This document shows, piece after piece, positions 1-5,933 of a stretch of 21,339 nucleotides of DNA. How positions within the stretch are numbered: position 1 is the stretch's first letter; each line of letters begins with the position of its first letter. Origin of the DNA: Brevundimonas sp. UBA5713 (GTDB lineage: Bacteria > Pseudomonadota > Alphaproteobacteria > Caulobacterales > Caulobacteraceae); contig NZ_DIGV01000027.1 of NCBI RefSeq assembly GCF_002419815.1, positions 41,479 to 62,817 of the forward strand, read 5' to 3'. The notes under the pieces were generated by a model that saw only the letters and a list, made by a program, of their open reading frames with translations, had not been told where the DNA came from and did no database searches. Position numbers and translations under genes: made by a program.

Positions 1-478
1 CATGATCGAGACGATCAACAAGATCGTCCGTACCCAGCGCCAGATGCTGCATGAAATCGGCCGCGAAGCGACGCCCGAAGAGCTGGCCGAACGTCTGGCC
101 ATGCCGCTGGAGAAGGTCCGCAAGGTCCTGAAGATCGCCAAGGAGCCGATCTCGCTGGAAACCCCGATCGGTGACGAAGAAGACTCGCACCTCGGTGATT
201 TCATCGAGGACAAGAACGCCGTCCTGCCGATCGACGCGGCGATCCAGTCGAACCTGCGTGAAACCACCACGCGTGTTCTGGCCTCGCTGACCCCGCGTGA
301 AGAACGTGTTCTGCGTATGCGTTTCGGCATCGGTATGAACACCGACCACACGCTGGAAGAAGTCGGTCAACAGTTCTCGGTGACGCGCGAGCGTATTCGC
401 CAGATCGAAGCGAAGGCTCTTCGCAAGCTGAAGCACCCGTCGCGGTCGCGTAAGCTGCGTTCCTTCCTCGACAGCTAA
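1..478 (+). CDS. rpoD: RNA polymerase primary sigma factor RpoD (3' end only)
   Basis: This is the C-terminal part of the housekeeping sigma-70 factor, which directs RNA polymerase to -10/-35 promoters. The gene enters from the left edge, so the Met at base 2 is internal and not the start. About 158 residues are visible. The first part corresponds to region 3 (MIETINKIVRTQRQ, EIGREATPEELAERL, SLETPIGDEEDS). The second part is region 4 (LTPREERVLRMRFGIG, then the helix-turn-helix TLEEVGQQFSVTRERIRQIE that contacts the -35 box), ending in the usual basic tail (LRKLKHPSRSRKLRSFL). Region 4 is intact and there is no frameshift. A strong terminator follows 17 bases after the stop. Identification is very secure. 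Only the N-terminal regions lie outside the window. Confidence 0.97.
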   Translation, partial: MIETINKIVRTQRQMLHEIGREATPEELAERLAMPLEKVRKVLKIAKEPISLETPIGDEEDSHLGDFIEDKNAVLPIDAAIQSNLRETTTRVLASLTPREERVLRMRFGIGMNTDHTLEEVGQQFSVTRERIRQIEAKALRKLKHPSRSRKLRSFLDS

Positions 479-491
479 GCCGGATCACGGC

Positions 492-523
492 AAAGGGGCG
501 GTGGTTAGAGAACACCGCCCTTT
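492..523 (+). terminator. Rho-independent terminator of rpoD
   Basis: Perfect 8-bp stem GGGCGGTG (496-503) / CACCGCCC (513-520) with a 9-base loop, followed by TTTCTTCTCT. It lies directly after the rpoD stop codon and before the HAD phosphatase gene. Confidence 0.85.
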
Positions 524-549
524 CTTCTCTGCCTTGATCAAGGACGCGA

Positions 550-1182
550 ATGACGACGCCAAAACTGGTCATCTTTGATTTTGACGGGACGCTGGCCGAC
601 ACCTATGGCTGGTTCCTGTCGATACTCGACGACGCCATCGCGCGCTTCCGTCTTTACAAGCCGCAGCCGGAAGAAGTGGAGGCCATGCGGGGTCTCTCGG
701 CGCGTCAGGTGATGACCAAGATGAAGGTGCGGCCGTGGAAACTGCCGGCCATCGTGCGTCACACCCGTCGCGAGAAGCTGAAGGCGGCGGCCACGACCCA
801 GTTGTTTGACGGTATTCCGGAACTGCTGCGCGATCTGCGCGCGGCGGGCATCAAGGTGGTGATCGTCTCGTCCGACACGACTGAATCCGTTCGGCAGGTG
901 CTGGAGCGCGAGGGGATCGAGGTCGATATGCTGAACTGCGGGGCGTCTATCCACGGAAAGACGGCCAAGTTCAAAAAGGTGCTCAAGACGATGGGCGTCG
1001 AGGCGGCTGATGCGGTCAGCGTCGGGGACGAAATCCGCGACATTGATGCGGCCAAGCCGATTGGTCTGCGCTCGGGCGCTGTGTCATGGGGCTATACCCT
1101 GCCAGAGGCACTGGCCAAGCATAATCCGACCTATCTGTTCGCCGATGTGGCGGACATGCGGCGGGTCCTGATCGGCGAATAA
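550..1182 (+). CDS. HAD-superfamily hydrolase (phosphoglycolate phosphatase-like)
   Basis: This is a 210-residue cytoplasmic phosphatase of the haloacid dehalogenase superfamily. Motif I is FDFDGTLAD, with the nucleophile D10 and acid/base D12. Motif II is the S107 in IVSSDT, motif III the lysine K137 in HGKT, and motif IV is GDEIRDID (residues 159-166). All catalytic positions are therefore present. The helical cap sits between motifs I and II (about residues 16-85), as in Gph/PGP-type enzymes. The physiological substrate cannot be read from the sequence; phosphoglycolate is the family's typical substrate, but many relatives act on other sugar or nucleoside phosphates. The start is supported by AAGGA (540-544) five bases before the ATG. 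The gene is monocistronic, with terminators on both sides. Confidence 0.9.
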   Translation: MTTPKLVIFDFDGTLADTYGWFLSILDDAIARFRLYKPQPEEVEAMRGLSARQVMTKMKVRPWKLPAIVRHTRREKLKAAATTQLFDGIPELLRDLRAAGIKVVIVSSDTTESVRQVLEREGIEVDMLNCGASIHGKTAKFKKVLKTMGVEAADAVSVGDEIRDIDAAKPIGLRSGAVSWGYTLPEALAKHNPTYLFADVADMRRVLIGE

Positions 1183-1191
1183 GGTTTGAAG

Positions 1192-1218
1192 GGGCGGCTC
1201 TGACGGGGCCGCCCTTTT
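1192..1218. terminator. Terminator between convergent HAD and DUF1428 genes
   Basis: Stem GGGCGGC (1192-1198) / GCCGCCC (1208-1214) followed by TTTT on the plus strand. It ends the HAD gene. The same hairpin read leftward follows the DUF1428 stop, but with a poor T tract (CTTCAAA), so leftward termination is less certain. Confidence 0.8.
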
Positions 1219-1228
1219 CGTTTGGGCC

Positions 1229-1585
1229 CTAGCCGACGTGGGCGGTGAAGATGGTTTCAAACCCGCCGTAAATCATGCGCTCCATGTCGAACGGCATGTC
1301 CATGCCCTCCATTTCCGGATCGGTCTGCATGGCCTGCCATGCGGCGTCGCAGGTGGCGCGGTCGGGCCAGACGACCCATGAGAAAACGACAACCTCGTCG
1401 TCTTTCAGTTTCAGCGCCAATGGGAAGCTGGTGACCTTACCGTCGGGCACGTCCACGCCCCAGTTTTCGACCAGTGCCAGCGCGCCGAGGCGTTTGAAAA
1501 TGGGCCAAGAGGCTTCGGATGAGAGCCGGTAGCGTTCGCGGTCGGTAGACTTGGCGGCGGCCAGATAGCCGGTGACATAACTCAT
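1229..1585 (-). CDS. DUF1428 family protein (YbaA-like)
   Basis: This is a 118-residue cytoplasmic protein with the DUF1428 pattern: an N-terminal MSYVTGYLAA, a central acidic-polar stretch (KLKDDEVVVFSWVVWPDRATCDAAW), and a C-terminal MPFDMERMIYGGFETI. The family has a ferredoxin-like alpha+beta dimer fold related to EthD/ABM-type domains. Its biochemical role is not established, so no function is assigned. The start is fixed by AAGGAG about nine bases upstream of the ATG. It is the last gene of a leftward four-gene cassette, 23 bases after the PhnB-like gene. Its partners (two VOC proteins and an SRPBCC protein) suggest a role in handling small molecules, which is inference from context only. 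Confidence 0.85.
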   Translation of the reverse strand: MSYVTGYLAAAKSTDRERYRLSSEASWPIFKRLGALALVENWGVDVPDGKVTSFPLALKLKDDEVVVFSWVVWPDRATCDAAWQAMQTDPEMEGMDMPFDMERMIYGGFETIFTAHVG

Positions 1586-1608
1586 ACCATGCGTCTCCTT
1601 TTTGAAGG

Positions 1609-2100
1609 TCAGGGAAGGTTGGCGACTGCGCGATTGAGGGCAGCGATGTCGATGCGGTTCATGGTTTCCATGGCGCGCAAGGCGGCGCGGGCGCGATCCG
1701 GATCAGGGTCGGACAGCAGGTCCAGCAGGCGGCGCGGGGTGATCTGCCAGTTCACGCCCCATCGGTCCTTGCACCAGCCGCAGGCGCTCTCGCGCCCGCC
1801 GTGGTTGACAATGGCGTTCCATAGCCGGTCGGTCTCGGCCTGATCGTCGGTCACGATCATGAAGGACACGGCTTCGGACTGGGGAAAGATTGGGCCGCCG
1901 TTCAGCCCGCTGAAGGCGCGGCCCATCAGGGTGAAATTGACCACGAGTTCCTGACCCTCGGCTGCGGAGGGATTGTCGGCAGGCGCGCGGACGGCGTTCT
2001 CGATGTGGCTGTCGGGCAGGCCCAGCGACATGTAGAACTCGGCGGCAGGGCGGGCCTGTCCGTGATCGAACCAGATAACGGTTATGAGCTGCTGGCTCAT
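1609..2100 (-). CDS. VOC family protein, PhnB-like (PF06983 type)
   Basis: This is a 163-residue protein of the vicinal oxygen chelate superfamily, in the PhnB / '3-demethylubiquinone methyltransferase' branch (a historical misnomer). Recognisable segments are the first strand and helix (LITVIWFDHGQARPAAEFY), GRAFSGLNGGPIFPQSEAVSF, and the branch signature CGWCKDRWGVNWQITPRRL followed by a helical C-terminus. Members of this branch usually lack the metal-binding triad of glyoxalase I, and no chelating His/Glu set is evident here, so the substrate is unknown. Its ATG overlaps the stop of the upstream SRPBCC gene by four bases (ATGA at 2097-2100), which implies translational coupling. Confidence 0.88.
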   Translation of the reverse strand: MSQQLITVIWFDHGQARPAAEFYMSLGLPDSHIENAVRAPADNPSAAEGQELVVNFTLMGRAFSGLNGGPIFPQSEAVSFMIVTDDQAETDRLWNAIVNHGGRESACGWCKDRWGVNWQITPRRLLDLLSDPDPDRARAALRAMETMNRIDIAALNRAVANLP

Positions 2101-2567
2101 GTGTTGGGGCCGCCGTTGGCCAGCCGCTCGGCCACCTCGGCCAGCTGGTCGGCGGCCGCGCCCCAGCCCATGTCAAAGCCCATGTCGCTGTGCATTTGGG
2201 CGGCCTCTTCGGTCCAGTGGCGCGCTTCCGCAGTATAGCGGGTGCCTTCGCCGTCGGGTTCGAAATGGTCCAAGCGGACGAAATTCATATCTCCGGCTTG
2301 AGGGTGCCAGCCGACGGTCATAGCGCCGGTGGTGACCAGCAGGCGGGCGGGCTGAACCTCCAGCACCACGCCTTTGTAGCTGTGCAGTTCACCCTCGGGC
2401 GACTGCATCACCACATCGGCGCGGCCCCCCGGATGCAGTTCATAGACCACGCTGGGGGTGGTCCATGGGCGCGGCGTGAACCATTCGGTCGCGTGGTCGA
2501 TAAAGGCGCGCCAGACGGTTTGCGGCGGAGCGCTGATGTAGCGGCTGACCTTCAAGGTATGGGTCAT
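2097..2567 (-). CDS. SRPBCC / AHSA1-like domain protein
   Basis: This is a 156-residue START/Bet v1-fold protein of the AHSA1 (Aha1 C-terminal-like) group: a hydrophobic-cavity fold used for small-ligand binding, with no catalytic motif. The family pattern is visible: SRYISAPPQTVWRAFIDHATEW, then ELHPGGRADVVMQSPEGE, VVLEVQPARLLVT, and a C-terminal helix (DMGWGAAADQLAEVAERL). I chose the ATG at 2567 because AGGA lies six bases upstream. An in-frame TTG at 2573 sits directly against that AGGA, too close to use. The start is two bases after the stop of the preceding VOC gene, and the end overlaps the next ATG, so the gene sits inside a translationally coupled cassette. The ligand is unknown. Confidence 0.87.
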   Translation of the reverse strand: MTHTLKVSRYISAPPQTVWRAFIDHATEWFTPRPWTTPSVVYELHPGGRADVVMQSPEGELHSYKGVVLEVQPARLLVTTGAMTVGWHPQAGDMNFVRLDHFEPDGEGTRYTAEARHWTEEAAQMHSDMGFDMGWGAAADQLAEVAERLANGGPNT

Positions 2568-2569
2568 GG

Positions 2570-2983
2570 TCAATCCTGCGGCGGGACGGCGGCAGGATCC
2601 ATCCAGAACAGCTCCCAGATATGGCCGTCAGGGTCGGCGACGCTGCGGCTGTACATGAAGCCGAGGTCTTGCACCGGATTGGGATCCGGTGTGCCCCCTG
2701 CGCCTGCCGCCGCTTCGGTCAGGCGATCGACGGTTTGACGATCTTCCTGATTGAGGGCTGTCATGACCTGACAGCTGTTGTGCGCATTGGGCAGGGTGCG
2801 CGAGGTAAAGGTGCGCCATTTATCGTGCGTCAGCAGCATGGCGTAGATCGCGTCCGACCACATCATGCACAGGGCGGTTTCGTCGCTGAAGTGCTGGTTC
2901 TTGGTCCAGCCGAGCGCGCTGTAAAACCGCTCGGTCCGTCCAAGGTCGCTGGACGGCAGATTGACGAAGATCATACGCGCCAT
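2570..2983 (-). CDS. VOC family protein (glyoxalase/bleomycin-resistance type)
   Basis: This 137-residue protein has one VOC unit pair: MIFVNLPSSDLGRTERFYSALG at the N-terminus and GFMYSRSVADPDGHIWELFWMD at the C-terminus. These are the typical first strand/helix and last strand/loop of glyoxalase-like proteins. The E in WELFW occupies the position of the usual C-terminal metal ligand, but the complete ligand set is not clear. The substrate is unknown, and it belongs to a different VOC branch from the PhnB-like protein two genes downstream. The ATG at 2983 has CAGGGG eight bases upstream. It is the first gene of the four-gene leftward cassette. Confidence 0.87.
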   Translation of the reverse strand: MARMIFVNLPSSDLGRTERFYSALGWTKNQHFSDETALCMMWSDAIYAMLLTHDKWRTFTSRTLPNAHNSCQVMTALNQEDRQTVDRLTEAAAGAGGTPDPNPVQDLGFMYSRSVADPDGHIWELFWMDPAAVPPQD

Positions 2984-3013
2984 ATCGAATACCCCTGATA
3001 TCCAAGGGCGCGA

Positions 3014-3042
3014 CAGTGCGTTCAGTTTTGACGTTCGGTCAA
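3014..3042 (-). promoter_or_regulatory. Candidate promoter/operator of the VOC-SRPBCC cassette
   Basis: On the minus strand TTGACC (3042-3037) could be a -35 box, followed after 17 bases by a weak -10-like GCACTG (3019-3014). The -35 lies within a perfect inverted repeat TTGAC-N5-GTCAA (3028-3042), which could be a regulator site. It is about 45-60 bases upstream of the first ATG. Promoter strength and regulator are unknown. Confidence 0.35.
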
Positions 3043-3092
3043 GTTAATGCGCGCGTCAGTTGCGCTCAAGCACAACCTTTTGAAGCACCGTA

Positions 3093-3305
3093 TCAGGCCT
3101 TGGTGTCGAGCAGGGTGCCCATCATGGCATCGGCGGTACGGGTGACCGACAGGCTGGCCGACAACTGGGTGCGGGCCGAGGCAGCCTCGACCGAGCCGGT
3201 CTGCGCGTTCTGGAGCGGAGCCACGGCGGTTTTGCGCGCGACAGCTTCCAGACGGTCCACGGCGGCTTGGGGCGCGGCGGTGGTCGTGGGCAGCGATTGC
3301 AGCAT
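3093..3305 (-). CDS. Hypothetical 70-residue protein with a flagellar-rod-like C-terminal tail
   Basis: I do not recognise a family with confidence. The preferred ATG at 3305 (MLQSLPTTTAAPQ) has a strong GGAGAGAAGG just upstream. An in-frame ATG at 3320 would add five residues, and extending to 3419 adds sequence that looks untranslated. The protein is rich in Ala, Thr and Ser, has no signal peptide or membrane segment, and is probably helical. Its end, RTADAMMGTLLDTKA, resembles the C-terminal helix of flagellar rod and hook proteins (FlgE/FlgG family, ending like TADEML..LL). That resemblance is from memory and may be coincidental. It is divergent from the RNA helicase, with about 250 bases between the two starts. 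No terminator is evident downstream. Confidence 0.55.
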   Translation of the reverse strand: MLQSLPTTTAAPQAAVDRLEAVARKTAVAPLQNAQTGSVEAASARTQLSASLSVTRTADAMMGTLLDTKA

Positions 3306-3478
3306 GGACCTTCTCTCCATGTTGGTCAGACCTCGCGTATGACCGTTGTTGCGGCTGCGCGAGGGCAGGGGGGACTGCGACCACAGTGCCACGCTTTGGC
3401 TCAAGGGGAAATGAAGCAAGATGGTGAACGTGGATTTCGCCCCACCTAAGCCTTGTTTCGTGTATAGAAGCGCCCGTT

Positions 3479-3512
3479 CGCCCGGCTCTAGGAACTCGTC
3501 CTTGGCCGGGCG
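3479..3512 (+). promoter_or_regulatory. Stem-loop in the probable 5' leader of the RNA helicase
   Basis: Perfect 8-bp GC-rich stem CGCCCGGC (3479-3486) / GCCGGGCG (3505-3512) with an 18-base loop and no T tract. It lies 46 bases upstream of the helicase ATG. It is probably a transcribed leader element and not a terminator. Whether it regulates expression is unknown. Confidence 0.4.
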
Positions 3513-3557
3513 CGGTCGTTCTTAGGCCGCACCAAGTTCTATTTAGATCGTATATCC

Positions 3558-5519
3558 ATGCCATTTCCAGCCGTTCATCCTGCGTTAGACCGCGCTCTCG
3601 CCAAAAAAGGGTACGCTGAACCGACTTCGGTTCAGGCTGCCGTGTTGGAAGGTGCGCATGGGGATGCAGATCTGCTGGTATCGGCTCAGACGGGTTCGGG
3701 TAAAACCGTAGCCTTTGGTCTGGCCGCTGCCTCTACTCTCTTCGATGGTGAAGAAAACTTCGGCCAGGCCGGCGCTCCGCTGATGCTGGCCATTGCTCCG
3801 ACCCGCGAACTGGCCCTTCAGGTCGCCAAGGAGCTGACGTGGCTCTATGGCGAATCCGGTGCCAAGATCACCACCTGTGTCGGTGGCATGGACTCCCGCA
3901 AGGAAGCCCGCGCCCTCAGCTTCGGCACGCACATTGTGGTGGGTACGCCGGGCCGTCTGAAGGACCATATCGACCGTGGCGCGCTGGACCTGTCCGCCGC
4001 CCGCGTCATCGTGCTCGACGAAGCCGATGAGATGCTCGACATGGGCTTCCGCGAAGACCTCGAATACATCCTGGAGCAAGCGCCGGAAGAGCGCCGTACC
4101 CTGTTGTTCTCGGCAACCATCGCCCGCGACATCGCTATTCTGGCCAAGCGCTACCAGAAAGACGCCGTGCGCATCGACACCGTCGATCGCAGCCAGCCGC
4201 ACAACGACATCGAATACCGCGCCATGCGCCTGTATCCGAACCAGATCGAACATGCGGTTGTGAACGTCCTGCGCTATTTCGAAGCGCCTGCGGTTCTGGT
4301 GTTCTGCTCGACCCGCGCCAGCGTGAACCACCTGCAAGCGGCTCTGTTGGAGCGTGGCTTCGGCTCGGTCGCCCTGTCGGGTGAAATGGGCCAGCGCGAG
4401 CGTAACGACGCCCTGCAGGCCCTGCGTGATGGCCGTGCCCGCGTCTGCGTGGCCACCGACGTGGCCGCACGCGGTCTGGACCTGCCGGACCTCGGCTTGG
4501 TGATCCACGCCGAGCTGCCGATCAACAAGGCCACCATGCTGCACCGTTCGGGCCGTACGGGCCGTGCGGGCAAGAAGGGTATCTCGGTCCTGCTGGTGCC
4601 GCAGTCGCGTCGTCGCAAGGCGGAAATGCTGCTGGGTTCGGCTGGCGTTGAAGCCATCTGGTCGGCTGTGCCGAGCGCCGATGAAATCCTCGAGAAGGAC
4701 GAACAGCGCCTGCTGGCCGCGCCGATCTTTGCCGAAGAGGCCAATGAGGATGACGCCGGCCTGATCGCGCAAATGGTCAAGGAGCGTACGCCGGAAGAAC
4801 TGGCCACCGCGGTGATCAACATGCTGCGCAAGAACCTGCCGGCACCGGAAGAGGTCAACGATCCGGGCGAAGGTCCGCAGCGCAAGCGTCGCGAAGACGG
4901 TGCCTTTGAGAAGGGCGCTGCTGGTCCGTTCGACCGTCTGTCGTCGGACGAGTGCACCTGGTTCCGTATGGATATCGGCCGCAACCGCAATGCCGATCCC
5001 AAGTGGCTGATCCCGATGATCTGCCGCGTCGGGGGTATCACCAAGCAGCAAATCGGCTCGATCAAGACCTTCCCGGAAGAGACCCGTTTCGAGATCGCCA
5101 ACACCCACGCAGAGGCGTTTGCCAAACTGGCCCAGATGAACACCGAAGAGGCGCACATCACGCCGTCGGAAGCCCCGCACTCGGGCATGTTCAAGGGCAG
5201 CCGCGACCGCAACTTCGGCGACCGTGGCGCACCGCGCGACGGTGGCCGTCCGCCGTTCAAGCGCAAGCCGTTCGGTGACAACGACCGTGGCGAGCGTTCG
5301 GATCGTGGCCCGCGTCAGGAACGTGGCGAGTGGAAGGAACGCGGCGAGTTCAAACCGCGCGAGGGCGGTGATCGTCCCGATCGCGGTGCCAAGCCGTTCC
5401 GTCCCAAGCCCGCTGGCGGTTTCGCCGGCAAGCCTGCCGGTGGCGGCTTCAAGGGCGGTGCAGGCAAGCCGGCCTTTGCTGGCAAGGGCGGCCCGCGCAA
5501 GGCCAAGCGCTTCGACTGA
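3558..5519 (+). CDS. DEAD-box ATP-dependent RNA helicase with DbpA-type RNA-binding domain (DeaD/CsdA-like)
   Basis: This is a 653-residue ATP-dependent RNA unwinding enzyme. RecA domain 1 shows the Q motif (F3 ... PTSVQ 22-26), motif I AQTGSGKT (43-50), PTREL (81-85), TPGR (130-133), DEAD (154-157) and SAT (185-187). RecA domain 2 shows ATDVAARGLD (299-308) and HRSGRTGR (329-336). Residues near 465-540 (DECTWFRMDIGRNRNADPKW ... GGITKQQIGSIK) match the DbpA/CsdA RRM-like RNA-binding domain. The last 110 residues are an Arg/Gly/Lys/Pro-rich disordered tail. Such enzymes act in ribosome assembly, mRNA decay and cold adaptation; the exact role here is inferred from the family. The start fits the Q motif, but there is no clear Shine-Dalgarno sequence, and a leader stem-loop precedes it. 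A strong terminator follows. Confidence 0.95.
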   Translation: MPFPAVHPALDRALAKKGYAEPTSVQAAVLEGAHGDADLLVSAQTGSGKTVAFGLAAASTLFDGEENFGQAGAPLMLAIAPTRELALQVAKELTWLYGESGAKITTCVGGMDSRKEARALSFGTHIVVGTPGRLKDHIDRGALDLSAARVIVLDEADEMLDMGFREDLEYILEQAPEERRTLLFSATIARDIAILAKRYQKDAVRIDTVDRSQPHNDIEYRAMRLYPNQIEHAVVNVLRYFEAPAVLVFCSTRASVNHLQAALLERGFGSVALSGEMGQRERNDALQALRDGRARVCVATDVAARGLDLPDLGLVIHAELPINKATMLHRSGRTGRAGKKGISVLLVPQSRRRKAEMLLGSAGVEAIWSAVPSADEILEKDEQRLLAAPIFAEEANEDDAGLIAQMVKERTPEELATAVINMLRKNLPAPEEVNDPGEGPQRKRREDGAFEKGAAGPFDRLSSDECTWFRMDIGRNRNADPKWLIPMICRVGGITKQQIGSIKTFPEETRFEIANTHAEAFAKLAQMNTEEAHITPSEAPHSGMFKGSRDRNFGDRGAPRDGGRPPFKRKPFGDNDRGERSDRGPRQERGEWKERGEFKPREGGDRPDRGAKPFRPKPAGGFAGKPAGGGFKGGAGKPAFAGKGGPRKAKRFD

Positions 5520-5547
5520 TTGACGCGCTATCGCTGATATATGAAGG

Positions 5548-5577
5548 TGCCTCCGGATCGCTTCCGGAGGCATTTTT
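5548..5577 (+). terminator. Terminator of the RNA helicase, overlapping the next gene's RBS
   Basis: Perfect 10-bp stem TGCCTCCGGA (5548-5557) / TCCGGAGGCA (5563-5572), five-base loop, then TTTTT. The GGAGG in the 3' arm (5566-5570) is also the only Shine-Dalgarno sequence for the ATG at 5581. Confidence 0.92.
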
Positions 5578-5580
5578 ATT

Positions 5581-5901
5581 ATGACAAACCCGAAAACCGG
5601 CGAGCGTTACGCTTCGTTCGAGGCCTTTTACCCCTATTACATCCACGAGCATTCCAATCAGACGTGCCGCCGCATTCATGTAATCGGCACGGCACTGGTG
5701 TTGGCGGCGCTGGCGACGGCGATCATCACAGGCAATCTGTGGTGGCTGCTGGCTATGCCGCTGATTGGTTATGGCTTTGCATGGGTGGGGCATTTCTTCT
5801 TCGAGAAGAACAAACCCGCGACTTTCAAATATCCGTTGTGGAGCCTGATGGGCGATTTCCGCCTGTTCTGGGAAACCGTCAGCGGCAAGCGGAAATTCTA
5901 G
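5581..5901 (+). CDS. DUF962 / Mpo1-like membrane protein
   Basis: This 106-residue protein has the DUF962 (PF06127) pattern: FEAFYPYYIHEHSNQTCRR, IHVIGTALV, and the signature HFFFEKNKPATFKYPLWSL followed by GD. Two hydrophobic stretches (about residues 34-51 and 53-68) form a membrane hairpin. Yeast Mpo1 is an Fe(II)-dependent dioxygenase that alpha-oxidises 2-hydroxy fatty acids, with conserved histidines. Histidines corresponding to HEH, HVIGT and GHFFFE are present here, so a similar lipid-oxidising activity is possible but unproven for bacterial members. The ATG is ten bases after GGAGG in the terminator of the upstream helicase gene. A leftward gene converges nine bases after its stop. 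Confidence 0.88.
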   Translation: MTNPKTGERYASFEAFYPYYIHEHSNQTCRRIHVIGTALVLAALATAIITGNLWWLLAMPLIGYGFAWVGHFFFEKNKPATFKYPLWSLMGDFRLFWETVSGKRKF

Positions 5902-5906
5902 GACGG

Positions 5907-5933
5907 TGCGTCAGCTAAAGCGGGGCTGACGCA
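5907..5933. terminator. Hairpin at the junction of convergent DUF962 and GNAT-like genes
   Basis: Perfect 9-bp stem TGCGTCAGC (5907-5915) / GCTGACGCA (5925-5933). It overlaps the last codons of the leftward gene. Neither strand has a good T tract, so it is only a candidate bidirectional terminator. Confidence 0.4.

Noticed and set aside
3585..5573. Minus-strand open frame of 662 codons antisense to the RNA helicase
   Set aside because: It mirrors the helicase gene almost exactly. The high-GC, strongly biased codons of the real gene keep the antisense frame open. Its translation is rich in His, Arg and Gln and matches no family.
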